DNA from: CAWKDC01 sp964383495
Lineage (GTDB): Bacteria; Pseudomonadota; Gammaproteobacteria; JABCZS01
Direction: 5' to 3'
Assembly: GCA_964383495.1 (NCBI GenBank)
Contig: CAYLHG010000004.1
Span: 56,614 to 120,613 of the forward strand
Length of the DNA: 64,000 bases
The notes beneath the pieces were generated by a model, which was not told the DNA's origin, ran no database searches, and saw only the letters and a program-made list of their open reading frames with translations. How positions within the stretch are numbered: position 1 is the stretch's first letter; each line of letters begins with the position of its first letter. Of the stretch, positions 8,620 to 16,978 are shown one piece after another. Made by a program: the position numbers and the translations under genes.

Positions 8620-11007
8620 TTAAGGGGCAAAACTATCCACACGAACGGATTGCTCGTACAAATCACAATACTGTATTAGATCAGAATAATCAGATTCATT
8701 CACAATACCAGCTTTACGAGCAGCAATCACTTTGTCGCGCAAGGTTTGCGGCAATGATGTTTCAACCTTAAAATGCCTTATTGTGCGCAATGCATCCTGC
8801 AATTTTATTTCTTGTTGCGCTGCTGCCATCACCAAGCCTAAATTATCTTTTTCTCCTCCACAATAAAAAGTGCTCCATATGGATTCATGAGGGTCAAAAG
8901 ACATCATTTCTTTTGCTACAGCATGGGTTTTATCATCAGAAGGATAAGGGTATGACACACCAAACGGAAAAACACAGAAACGCAACATCTTTCCAACCCA
9001 TCGGGAAGGGAAATTAGCAAAAAAACCATCAAAAGCAATTTGGATCTGATGTAAACAGTATTGAATAGCAAAAGCCACTGTTTCTTTAGGCGCATTGGGT
9101 GTTGCAGCTGCATATTTGATCATACAGGTTGTCATATAAAGATAACTGAGCACATCGCCCAAGCGAGCCGATAAAAATTCTTTTCGCTTTAATTTGCCAC
9201 CCAATACTAAAAATGTTATATCAGATACAAAAGCTAAGGCATCGCTCATGCGCGTCACTGCTCGTTGCGCACGCACATTTCCTAATTCAGAAGATGTTTT
9301 TGTTAATAAGCCCCGAGTTAAGCCCAATACAATCGTCTTAAAAAATTTATCAAATGAAAATTTGATATGCTGGCACAGCAGTGTATCAAATTCTTTTAAA
9401 TTTAATGTTGGCGCTAAAGCAAATTTCATTTCTTTTAATAAAAAAGGATGACAACGAATAGCACCTTGACCGAAAATAATTAAATTACGCGTAAGGATAT
9501 TGGCCCCTTCCACCGTAATCGCTACGGGCATCGTCATATAAACATTTGCCAGATAGTTCAATGGACCTGTCATAATGCCTTTTCCGCCGTGAATATCCAT
9601 GGCGTGAGTCATCGCTTTCCGCCCTAGTTCTGTCATGTGATATTTTGCAATTGCTGAGATAACAGCAGGTTTTACCCCCTCAACAATAGCGCTTGAAGTA
9701 ACTGTACGCATGGCTTCTAATAAATAAGTGACAGCGCCTATTTCTGCCATCGCAGCTTGAACGCCTTCAAATTCACCAATGGATACTTTGAACTGTTTGC
9801 GCACACGCCCGTAACACGCGCTGGAAACATAAGCCAGTTTTGAGCTAGCGCTTGCCAAAGCAGGCAATGAAATACCGCGCCCAGCAGCCAAGCACTCCAT
9901 CAACATGCGCCAACCCTGGCCAACCATTGGCTGCCCACCAATCACCCAAGATAGCGGCACAAAAATATTTTTACCTTTAATAGTGCCATTGGGAAATGAA
10001 GCCCCGATAGGATAATGCCTGTTTCCTATTTCAATCCCCGGATAGTCCGCGGGCAATAAACAAACTGTAATACCGCAATCCACCGTTTTGCCTAATAAAT
10101 GTTGAGGATCAAAACATTTAAAAGCCAACCCAATCACTGTTGCAACAGGCGCTAACGTAATATAACGCTTCTCAAAATGAAGCTCTATCCCTAATACTTT
10201 TTCTCCCTCAAACATTCCTTCTTTAATGATGCCATAATCCACCATGCCGCCTGCATCGCTACCCGCTTCTGGGGAAGTTAAACCAAAACAAGGAATATCA
10301 GTTCCATTCGCCAAGCGCGGCAAATAATAGGCTTTTTGCTCTGCTGTGCCATAATGCAGTAATAATTCCGCAGGACCCAATGAATTTGGTACCATGACTG
10401 TCACAGCCGTGCTAATGTCTTTTGTAGCAATTTTACTCACCACACAAGATTGTGCATAAGCAGAAAATCCTAATCCTTCGTCACTTTTGGGGATGAGCAT
10501 ACTAAAAAAACGTTCTTTTTTGATATAATCCCAGACAGCATCACTGTGCACACGTGCTTTTTCTTGCGTCCATGTATCTATCAAGCTGCATAAAGTATTT
10601 ACTTGGTTATTTAAAAAGGCAGACTCTTCGTCCGTTAATGTTGCTAAATGAAAAGAGTGAATCTCCTCCCAACGTTGCTCACCTCTCATCAGTGCAGCAT
10701 CCCACCACACATCGCCTGCATCAATAGCAGCTTGCTCTGTCTCAGAAATAGGCGGCATTTGTTTTTTTATAAACGCTGCAATGCGTTTGGAAAATAAGGG
10801 AGCGCGTAATGCGCCAATATGAAGAAAAGCCGAAATGATGCCCCACATTACCCAAAGGAATAATAGCAGCACCCAAGGCAATGCATGCTCTGTTGTTAAA
10901 ATGAAAAGCACAGCAGCTGATGTGGCTGTCCATATCCAAATAGGCGTTGCACAATACCCAAGCCCTAATAGAGCAAAAAGGGCTGCAATCCATAGCAGCA
11001 AGTTCAT
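8620..11007 (-). CDS. fadE: Acyl-CoA dehydrogenase FadE
   Basis: FAD-dependent acyl-CoA dehydrogenase (795 aa) for the first oxidation of beta-oxidation. The N-terminus has two hydrophobic helices (MNLLLWIAALFALLGLGYCA onward) that anchor it to the inner membrane, as in E. coli FadE (814 aa). The core shows FGLTSPEAGSDAGG, GRGISLPALA and the MDIHGGKGIMTGP stretch typical of the FadE subfamily. An in-frame GTG at 11034 exists, but the ATG at 11007 has GAGG six bases upstream, and a promoter-like pair would start transcription near 11031, inside or below the GTG. I therefore prefer 11007. It heads the operon fadE-fadI-fadJ-fadN-fadA. Confidence 0.93.
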   Translation of the reverse strand: MNLLLWIAALFALLGLGYCATPIWIWTATSAAVLFILTTEHALPWVLLLFLWVMWGIISAFLHIGALRAPLFSKRIAAFIKKQMPPISETEQAAIDAGDVWWDAALMRGEQRWEEIHSFHLATLTDEESAFLNNQVNTLCSLIDTWTQEKARVHSDAVWDYIKKERFFSMLIPKSDEGLGFSAYAQSCVVSKIATKDISTAVTVMVPNSLGPAELLLHYGTAEQKAYYLPRLANGTDIPCFGLTSPEAGSDAGGMVDYGIIKEGMFEGEKVLGIELHFEKRYITLAPVATVIGLAFKCFDPQHLLGKTVDCGITVCLLPADYPGIEIGNRHYPIGASFPNGTIKGKNIFVPLSWVIGGQPMVGQGWRMLMECLAAGRGISLPALASASSKLAYVSSACYGRVRKQFKVSIGEFEGVQAAMAEIGAVTYLLEAMRTVTSSAIVEGVKPAVISAIAKYHMTELGRKAMTHAMDIHGGKGIMTGPLNYLANVYMTMPVAITVEGANILTRNLIIFGQGAIRCHPFLLKEMKFALAPTLNLKEFDTLLCQHIKFSFDKFFKTIVLGLTRGLLTKTSSELGNVRAQRAVTRMSDALAFVSDITFLVLGGKLKRKEFLSARLGDVLSYLYMTTCMIKYAAATPNAPKETVAFAIQYCLHQIQIAFDGFFANFPSRWVGKMLRFCVFPFGVSYPYPSDDKTHAVAKEMMSFDPHESIWSTFYCGGEKDNLGLVMAAAQQEIKLQDALRTIRHFKVETSLPQTLRDKVIAARKAGIVNESDYSDLIQYCDLYEQSVRVDSFAP

Positions 11008-11037
11008 AGCAATCCTCAGCCAACAAAGAGACACTGT

Positions 11038-11066
11038 CTTATCTCATACTATCTCTTTGGGGTCAA
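11038..11066 (-). promoter_or_regulatory. Probable sigma70 promoter of the fadE operon
   Basis: On the minus strand TTGACC (11066-11061) and GATAAG (11043-11038) are separated by 17 bases. Expected transcription start is near 11031, giving a 24-base leader with GAGG before the fadE ATG at 11007. The -35 matches consensus at five of six positions and the -10 at four of six. No FadR-type operator could be identified with certainty. Confidence 0.42.
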
Positions 11067-11263
11067 GAGCTTTTAAAAATTTATTGACATGTAGTCACAG
11101 CGAGAAAATGGCATTGCACTTGTCTCATGCATTACGATGAGAAGATTAGACTCACACAATGAGTTATTTGGTTAGAGATCGTAATATTGGCTTTATTTAA
11201 TCCATGCATGTAAAATAAAAATATTAATCTATTATTAAGATAGAAACATCTCAGGAGGTTATC

Positions 11264-11578
11264 ATGAATAAGTTCTTAACATTCACGATTGTTGGCTTGC
11301 TAACAATTTTTCCACTCTTAGGAATGACTGCCCAGCAACAAAGCACCGCGGAAAGGACAGGGCAATACATGGATGATGCAGGCACTACTGCCGCCGTGAA
11401 AGCAGCTTTGCTCGCAGAACCTGGCTTAAAAAGCTTTGATATCCATGTCGTCACCAATCAAGGCGTTGTTACACTGTCTGGCGATGTAGATAGCCAGGCC
11501 AGCATCGACGCTGCTGTTAACAAAACACAGCGTATCGAAGGTGTAAAATCCGTTGACAACCGATTGAACATTGAGTAA
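11264..11578 (+). CDS. BON domain periplasmic protein (OsmY-like)
   Basis: Small exported protein of 104 aa with a signal peptide (about residues 1-23) and a single BON domain over roughly residues 35-104. The domain pattern is clear: TAAVKAALLAEPGLKSFDI, then VVTLSGDVDSQASI and VDNRLNIE. BON domains are thought to bind phospholipid or envelope structures, and OsmY-like proteins respond to envelope or osmotic stress. OsmY has two BON domains; this one has one. The ATG follows CAGGAGGT at ideal spacing, indicating strong translation. It is transcribed alone: divergent from fadE and followed by a strong hairpin at 11607-11648. Confidence 0.85.
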   Translation: MNKFLTFTIVGLLTIFPLLGMTAQQQSTAERTGQYMDDAGTTAAVKAALLAEPGLKSFDIHVVTNQGVVTLSGDVDSQASIDAAVNKTQRIEGVKSVDNRLNIE

Positions 11579-11606
11579 TGTCCGCCGAACGCTTCTAAAG
11601 CGCATC

Positions 11607-11648
11607 TTTATGGGCACATTGCTAGCTCGCTCGCAATATGCCCATAAA
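11607..11648 (+). terminator. Long hairpin after the BON gene, terminator-like
   Basis: TTTATGGGCA (11607-11616) pairs with TGCCCATAAA (11639-11648). Inside it ATTGC (11618-11622) pairs with GCAAT (11633-11637) after a C/A mismatch, leaving a 10-base loop. The 10+5 pair stem sits 28 bases after the stop codon. The tail is A-rich rather than a clean U-run, so it may act as an mRNA-stabilising structure rather than a classic terminator. Confidence 0.5.
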
Positions 11649-11750
11649 AATAGCCCTTATTTATCAACTTATTAAAAAAAGGCGCCTCCTTGGAAAGCGT
11701 GCTATAGTTATTATATAGGTTAGTTAAATTGATTTAATTTGGAGGTTACC

Positions 11751-12032
11751 ATGCACACATTTCCAGAAATTGGCGCCTGGTACCTTAATACGGATTCAGG
11801 CGAAATGTTTGAAGTGGTCGCACTGGATGAGTCAGAGGGTGAAATCCAACTTCAGTACTTTGATGGAGAGATTAACCAGCTTGATCCCGAAAGCTGGGCT
11901 TCTCTTCCATTAGCCATGATTCCACCGCCTGAAGACTGGTCTGGCCCATTTGAAATTGAGGCAAGTGAAGTCGACGAATCTGATCCTATTCATTTAGAAG
12001 AAAAAGAAGGCGAAGAGGGCTTGCTACATTAA
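11751..12032 (+). CDS. Small acidic conserved protein (DUF6763-like)
   Basis: Acidic soluble protein of 93 aa beginning MHTFPEIGAWYLN. Visible pattern: an N-terminal beta-rich part (GAWYLNTDSGEMFEVVALDE, then IQLQYFDGEINQL), the segment WASLPLAMIPPPEDWSGPFE, and a Glu/Asp-rich tail. I recognise this as the small conserved gammaproteobacterial family I believe is called DUF6763; the function is unknown. The ATG at 11751 is preceded by GGAGG at five bases; an upstream TTG in frame has no ribosome site. It precedes slt by 48 bases and may be co-transcribed with it. A weak TTGGAA / TATATA pair (11690-11717) could be its promoter. Confidence 0.75.
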   Translation: MHTFPEIGAWYLNTDSGEMFEVVALDESEGEIQLQYFDGEINQLDPESWASLPLAMIPPPEDWSGPFEIEASEVDESDPIHLEEKEGEEGLLH

Positions 12033-12080
12033 ACAGACCCCACTATCATTCAATCATCATAGTCTTTGCGTGAGGTCAGC

Positions 12081-14027
12081 GTGTTCGTTTTGCGTTATAT
12101 ATTTTGCGCCGTTTTGGCAGCCACCCTTTCTGTACTCCCATTTAATTTATTTGCGATGAGTATTGACGCTCAAAATAAATTATATAAAGACGCTTTTTCT
12201 GCGCTCCGCAGTGGGAAAGTTAAACAATTTGAAACATTGAAAGCACGTCTTAAACCTACAGCTTACCCGCTTTACGATTATCTTGAATTTGAAAAGTTGA
12301 AAATGGATATTCTCCAAAAAAGAGTTAATCAAACAGAAATAGATGTGTTTTTGGCGGCTCAGCACGGCACTGTACTTGAAAAACGGCTGCGGGAATTTTG
12401 GTTAGGAAAACTTGCAAATGAAAAAACAACTCAGAATGATACAATATTTTTAAGAGAATATCGAAATTTAGGTGATATAGCGATGCAATGCACCGCACTT
12501 ACAGTAAGATTGCGCAACCGTGACAGCACTGCGCTTGATGAAATAAAGTCTATTTGGCTTTATGGAAAATCAAGACCAGATAGCTGCAACCAGCCTATTG
12601 CAGCATGGATTAAAGCAGGGCGTTTAACCAAGCCTCTTGTTTGGGAACGTATTGAGCTTGCTGTTCTTGCAAAAGAATATGGTCTTGCAAGCCATCTTAG
12701 AAAATATCTTCCTCATAATGAACAAGCATATGTCAATACGTGGTTAAGTGTTGCGCGCGATCCACAGCTCATCACCTCTGCTCGCTTATTTGCCAATACC
12801 CACGGCGCATTAAGAAACATTCAGGTATACGGATTAGCGCGTTTAGCACGTCGCGATGCTGTTATTGCACAAAAAGCATTCAACAAGATAAACAAACCTG
12901 GGTACTTTACAGAAGCAGAAAAGCAGCGCATTTATGGTGCAATCGCACTGGAGCTTGCAACAGAACATCACCCTGAAGCAACTATATGGTATGCCAAACT
13001 TAAACCTGAGTTTTTCACACCTGCTATGCATGAGTGGCGCGTGCGCCATGCATTATGGCATGGTGATTGGAAAAATGTGATCACTTATGTGAATAACATG
13101 CCAGCAGATTTGAAAAAGGATTCCACGTGGGTGTATTGGCAAGCAAGAGGTTTTATGCAAACAGGAAAACCCGAGCTTGCACAGCCTTTATTAAATACCG
13201 TCAGCAAAGAACGCTTATTTCAAGGCTTTTTTGCCAGTGATCTTTTTAATGCCCCTTATCCTTTACATTTACCCACGCCTACCGTGATGCAAACTGATAT
13301 TCAAAAAGCAAAAACTAACCGCGGCATCGCACGCGCTGTAGAATTTTATCGGCTCAAACAAATAGACGCTGCTCGCATCGAATGGGATTATGCAGCCAGA
13401 AACATGTCTGAAATAGGCATGCAAGCTGCAGCAACCATTGCATATAATATGGGATGGTACGACAGAGCTATTTTTACATTATCTCGTGCTGAAAATCGCA
13501 ACAACACAACCATACGTTTTCCTATTGTTTATAAAGATAGCGTTTTAAGAGAGGCGAAAAAACAAAGCTTAAGTCCTGCCTGGGTGTTTGCCATCGCGCG
13601 GAGAGAAAGCGCTTTTATGCCAGACGCAAAATCACCCGTCGGTGCGCTAGGATTAATGCAGCTCATGCCGCTGACCGCCAAACAACTTTCTCGAAAATTA
13701 CGCGAACCCTATCTTTCTCCACAACAATTATTGAACGCAACTAAAAATCTACATTTAGGGACAGCTTATTTAAATGAGCTCTATAAATCTTTGGGGCAAA
13801 ATATAGTATTGGCAACAGCAGCCTATAATGCTGGCCCACACCGTGTTTATCAGTGGATGCCGCCTGAAAATGTAAGCATGGATCCAGATATTTGGATCGA
13901 AAATATCCCCTTCTATGAAACCCGAGAATACGTTAAAAATGTGCTCATTTACAGAATGATTTACGAATATAAATTAAACCAAAAAACGCAACGATTAAAA
14001 AGTTTTTTGAAGCCAATTCAAAGATAA
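12081..14027 (+). CDS. slt: Soluble lytic murein transglycosylase
   Basis: Periplasmic peptidoglycan lytic transglycosylase of 648 aa (E. coli Slt70 is 645). A signal peptide ends around residue 25. A long alpha-superhelical region precedes the C-terminal GEWL/SLT catalytic domain with AIARRESAFMPDAKSPVGAL (catalytic Glu in RRES), GLMQLMPLTAKQL and AAYNAGPHRVYQWMP. It cleaves MurNAc-GlcNAc bonds with formation of 1,6-anhydroMurNAc. I chose GTG at 12081 because TGAGG lies five bases upstream; the in-frame TTG at 12066 has none. It is followed after 37 bases by plsC on the same strand. Confidence 0.92.
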   Translation: MFVLRYIFCAVLAATLSVLPFNLFAMSIDAQNKLYKDAFSALRSGKVKQFETLKARLKPTAYPLYDYLEFEKLKMDILQKRVNQTEIDVFLAAQHGTVLEKRLREFWLGKLANEKTTQNDTIFLREYRNLGDIAMQCTALTVRLRNRDSTALDEIKSIWLYGKSRPDSCNQPIAAWIKAGRLTKPLVWERIELAVLAKEYGLASHLRKYLPHNEQAYVNTWLSVARDPQLITSARLFANTHGALRNIQVYGLARLARRDAVIAQKAFNKINKPGYFTEAEKQRIYGAIALELATEHHPEATIWYAKLKPEFFTPAMHEWRVRHALWHGDWKNVITYVNNMPADLKKDSTWVYWQARGFMQTGKPELAQPLLNTVSKERLFQGFFASDLFNAPYPLHLPTPTVMQTDIQKAKTNRGIARAVEFYRLKQIDAARIEWDYAARNMSEIGMQAAATIAYNMGWYDRAIFTLSRAENRNNTTIRFPIVYKDSVLREAKKQSLSPAWVFAIARRESAFMPDAKSPVGALGLMQLMPLTAKQLSRKLREPYLSPQQLLNATKNLHLGTAYLNELYKSLGQNIVLATAAYNAGPHRVYQWMPPENVSMDPDIWIENIPFYETREYVKNVLIYRMIYEYKLNQKTQRLKSFLKPIQR

Positions 14028-14064
14028 AAGTATCATCAACACCCAAGTGGTAATGGAGGTTTCT

Positions 14065-14790
14065 GTGTTTCAAAAGATTAAAAAATCATCTTGGTATATG
14101 GCATTTGCATCATTAGTATTATTCTCTAAATTAATGATACACAGCATTTACGTTAACGTCACAGGCCAAAATACACGCTCTGTCACAGATAAAATGGCTC
14201 ACCAATTTGGGAAAGAAATGCTTGCAGCTGTTTCTGCTACCTTACAAGTCAATGGAAAACTTCCGGAGATCGTACCTGGGCGCTCTTATATGCTCATTAG
14301 TACTCACAGCAGCCATTTTGACATTCCTGCTGTTTTTGCAGGCATCCCATTAAGCGTACGCATGCTTGCAAAAAAAGAATTATTTCGCATTCCTTTTTTT
14401 GGCATGGCGCTTGGCAAACACGAGTTTATTAAAATTGACCGTCAAGACCGCACCAAGGCTTTAAAAGCGCTAGAGCAAGCAAAAAAATTAATGGAAAGTG
14501 GGATTGTTGTTTGGGCTGCAGCTGAAGGAACACGGTCTCGCACAGGAGATTTATTACCCTTCAAAAAAGGGCTATTTATGTTAGCTATCGATGCCCAAGC
14601 CATTATTATTCCTCTCACGATCAAAGGCACGCGTGATATTTTGCCCGCCAAAACATGGAAATTTAGCGCTGATAAAAAGGTGACGGTTACCATTGGTGAC
14701 CCTATTGACACAAAAGGGATGACTCACGAAGCTCGAAATCAGCTCATGACAGAAGTACGTGCCCAAATGACAAAGGCCCTCATATCATGA
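14065..14790 (+). CDS. plsC: 1-acyl-sn-glycerol-3-phosphate acyltransferase
   Basis: Membrane-bound acyltransferase of 241 aa that converts lysophosphatidate to phosphatidate in phospholipid synthesis. The HX4D motif is HSSHFD and the substrate motif is AAEGTRSRTGDLLPFKKG; IIPLTIKG is also conserved. One N-terminal membrane helix is visible. The GTG at 14065 has GGAGG five bases upstream, better than the upstream in-frame GTG (14047) or ATG (14053). Its stop overlaps the ATG of the next small gene by four bases, so the two are translationally coupled. The slt-plsC-DUF2970 order suggests an envelope operon. Confidence 0.9.
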   Translation: MFQKIKKSSWYMAFASLVLFSKLMIHSIYVNVTGQNTRSVTDKMAHQFGKEMLAAVSATLQVNGKLPEIVPGRSYMLISTHSSHFDIPAVFAGIPLSVRMLAKKELFRIPFFGMALGKHEFIKIDRQDRTKALKALEQAKKLMESGIVVWAAAEGTRSRTGDLLPFKKGLFMLAIDAQAIIIPLTIKGTRDILPAKTWKFSADKKVTVTIGDPIDTKGMTHEARNQLMTEVRAQMTKALIS

Positions 14791-14966
14791 AATTATGGAA
14801 GATCATTGTCGGTGTGTTAGGGGCTTTTTTGGGTATACGAGCCAGCAAAAGCGCTCAAGAGGATTTCGCACAGCATGCGCTATGGCCCTATGTCTTGGCA
14901 GGCATTGTATTTATTTTAATATTTATTAGCGCACTTACCTTAATTGTCCATTTTGTTTTACAATGA
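14787..14966 (+). CDS. DUF2970 small membrane protein
   Basis: A 59-residue inner-membrane protein. It starts MKLWKIIVGVLGAFLGIRAS, has a charged patch KSAQEDFAQH, and then one long hydrophobic helix (about residues 33-57). The pattern of a short N-terminal hydrophobic stretch with a G(I/V)R motif, an acidic/Phe stretch and one C-terminal transmembrane helix is that of DUF2970, a family of unknown function in proteobacteria. The ATG overlaps the plsC stop (ATGA), so it is expressed with plsC. Frame and stop (TGA at 14964) were checked by hand. Confidence 0.75.
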   Translation: MKLWKIIVGVLGAFLGIRASKSAQEDFAQHALWPYVLAGIVFILIFISALTLIVHFVLQ

Positions 14967-15063
14967 CCTTCATTTATAGTTAGCAAATTTTCTTTTGTTG
15001 ACTATACTCCAAACATACGAGGCAACATCGTATTATTAAATAATAAAATAGGCCGGATAAATT

Positions 15064-15092
15064 TTGCTTATTTTAAAACTTAGTGTTAGAAT
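15064..15092 (+). promoter_or_regulatory. Candidate extended -10 promoter
   Basis: TTGCTT (15064-15069), 17 bases, then TAGAAT (15087-15092), with TG placed for an extended -10 (TGTTAGAAT). Transcription would start near 15099, about 39 bases before the ATG at 15138, which carries GGAG eight bases upstream. The -35 is poor; the extended -10 is good. Confidence 0.38.
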
Positions 15093-15137
15093 CTTAAGTA
15101 GTTTTCACCACCCATAGCTTATGTTGGAGATTTTACT

Positions 15138-15998
15138 ATGCCCGTCTGGAAGAGAGAAGGAAATTTTACAAACCGCCAACCTACAGGCTCGATCGATCCC
15201 TATTCTGTTCACTATAATAGAAATATAAAATCAGCTAATTATTTAAATGAATTAAGTTTTTACTGCTCATGGGAGGGCCACTTTGTCGTTCGAATGCTAG
15301 GTCCCTCTGAATCTATAGAAAGATTACGTCAACAGGCTCCTAGCGAAAATACTAAGGGCATTGTGTCCAATGGGTTCGATAACGACCAGCAATTCACGCT
15401 TACTTTTAATTCTAAAGATACTCATCAAAATAAAGAGGTGTTTACTACTTTTATCTATCTGCTAGCAAATGAAGACTCAAGCATTCGCGATGAGATGCAA
15501 GGCGCGGTACTTAATAGCCTTGATAAGATTCTCACAGGCCAGACAGAATACCTCACGACGAGGCTTATCAGCCCTCCTGTGCTCGCTCCTAAAAAGCCAG
15601 CCACCCGCCCCATTGTTAACTCGTATGGCACCCCTCTCAATTTATTATCAAACGTACCCGAAGCTGCTGTTGCGAGACCCTCTACCGAAGTGCGCGGTGC
15701 AGGAGTAAAGCGCGGCCTCACAGCAGCCTTCGAAGCGGAGGCCTTGAGAGCGGAAAGGGGCCCCCACAGAGAACTAGAAGAAGAATTAACAGTCGGGTCA
15801 ACGGAACCGCAATTTCATTACCCATTAATACTCAATAACGAAAATGCCATCCCTTCTGCACAGCTGCCCGTAAGCGCGCCAGCAACAAGGAGAGTTGTCA
15901 ATTTTACCCGGCCGCCTGCGGTTGAGCGTGCCATTGCAGCAGCAGCAGCTACATTTAATAGAAACACAGCATCAAATAACAACAGAAATGGAAGATAA
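15138..15998 (+). CDS. Unknown soluble protein, lineage-specific
   Basis: Protein of 286 aa that I do not recognise. No signal peptide or membrane helix. Residues 1-130 look globular (for example LSFYCSWEGHFVVRMLGPSE and VFTTFIYLLANEDSSIRDEM). Residues from about 150 onward are Pro/Ala/Arg/Asn-rich and probably disordered, including an acidic patch ELEEELTVGSTE, and end in an Asn-rich tail. It has its own promoter candidate and is closed by a strong bidirectional terminator, so it is a single-gene unit. Its ATG has GGAG upstream. A secreted effector is possible given the rest of the window, but nothing in the sequence proves it. Confidence 0.6.
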   Translation: MPVWKREGNFTNRQPTGSIDPYSVHYNRNIKSANYLNELSFYCSWEGHFVVRMLGPSESIERLRQQAPSENTKGIVSNGFDNDQQFTLTFNSKDTHQNKEVFTTFIYLLANEDSSIRDEMQGAVLNSLDKILTGQTEYLTTRLISPPVLAPKKPATRPIVNSYGTPLNLLSNVPEAAVARPSTEVRGAGVKRGLTAAFEAEALRAERGPHRELEEELTVGSTEPQFHYPLILNNENAIPSAQLPVSAPATRRVVNFTRPPAVERAIAAAAATFNRNTASNNNRNGR

Positions 15999-16024
15999 GC
16001 GCTCGTAGCTGACCACTCAAAAAC

Positions 16025-16052
16025 AAAGGGCGGAAAATTCCGCCCTTTATTT
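16025..16052. terminator. Bidirectional intrinsic terminator
   Basis: AAAGGGCGGAA (16025-16035) and TTCCGCCCTTT (16038-16048) form a perfect 11-base inverted repeat followed by ATTTT on the plus strand and preceded by A-rich sequence that becomes U-rich on the minus strand. It lies between the convergent unknown gene and the tetR gene and should end both transcripts. Confidence 0.88.
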
Positions 16053-16065
16053 TATCTCTTCTAAA

Positions 16066-16668
16066 TTAAGCTGTCTCAGCTAAAGGAGCTGTTGCTTTCC
16101 CTTTTGCAACGCTCTTATCCAACCAAGCACGTAAAGAATGGCTCAAATTAATCATGAGCTTTGGCTCTTTAAAGGTGCTGGTCAACAAAGCAGTGCCTTG
16201 TACTGTTGCATAGAATTGGTTTGCTAAGTCGTGAGAAGAATCTCCAAAACCTAATGCATGGAACTGCTTACCGGCCCAAGCAATGGTATCGTTCATCAAT
16301 TTAGCAGCGGCTTCAGCCAATGGACCACCTTGCTTGGAGAGCTCTTGGCACAAACCACCAATGGCGCAACCAGAACGTGCTGTTTCATCCACATTGGCAA
16401 CTTCTTCTTGCACCAACGCAAATAAACGATCACGTGGGTCATTATTCTCGTCCCATGACGCAATCAATTCGCTTAAACTGCGAGAGATATCTAATATAAC
16501 CGCTTCACCAATGGCTTCTTTGGTTTTGAAGTAGTAGTAAACGTTACCCAACGGCACATCCGCCTCTTGTGCGATATCCGCGAGGGTTGTTAAATGGAAA
16601 CCTTGTCTACGGATCAATTTTTTCGCAGACTGAATCAGGCGTTGACGTTTATCTGTTTTGCGTGGCAT
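16066..16668 (-). CDS. TetR family transcriptional regulator
   Basis: One-domain regulator of 200 aa. The N-terminal TetR helix-turn-helix is clear: IRRQGFHLTTLADIAQEADV followed by PLGNVYYYFKTKEAIGEAVI (residues about 19-58). The C-terminal ligand domain is not diagnostic; it holds two Cys (SGCAIGGLCQEL) that could sense thiol-reactive compounds, which is speculation. The ATG follows AGGAAG. No divergent partner gene is adjacent, so its target is not evident. A palindrome in its own upstream region may be an autoregulatory operator. Convergent with the unknown gene at 15138. Confidence 0.88.
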   Translation of the reverse strand: MPRKTDKRQRLIQSAKKLIRRQGFHLTTLADIAQEADVPLGNVYYYFKTKEAIGEAVILDISRSLSELIASWDENNDPRDRLFALVQEEVANVDETARSGCAIGGLCQELSKQGGPLAEAAAKLMNDTIAWAGKQFHALGFGDSSHDLANQFYATVQGTALLTSTFKEPKLMINLSHSLRAWLDKSVAKGKATAPLAETA

Positions 16669-16978
16669 ATGACACTTCCTATTTTATGACTAAAACTTCT
16701 TCCACCCTCTCCACACGAGATAAGTAGACCCGAGTGGTGCACATTCTAACATTACCAATCAACTGACACAAGTTTATTGACAAACTTTAGACGTGACAAC
16801 ACTATTGCTATCACATTGATTTTGCAAGTATTGTGATGACCCCCTGCAAAACAAATGTTCTTCCAACTAGCCCAAGTTACCATAACGAAAAAGTCAATTC
16901 AATAAAGGCTGCCAACTTTAGCTAAAAAGATGGCAAAAATAGGCAATGTCTCACAAAACCCATAGACTTTTGAGAAAA
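16669..16978. other. 310-base intergenic region upstream of tetR
   Basis: No gene seen. On the minus strand an extended -10 promoter candidate for tetR is visible: ACACAA/TTGTGT (16766-16771) and TAGAAT (minus, 16748-16743) with 17 bases between and TG for the extended -10. Just upstream, AAGTTT (16770-16775) and AAACTT (16782-16787) form an inverted repeat overlapping the -35 edge, a plausible TetR operator. The rest (16800-16975) shows nothing I can support. Confidence 0.45.
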
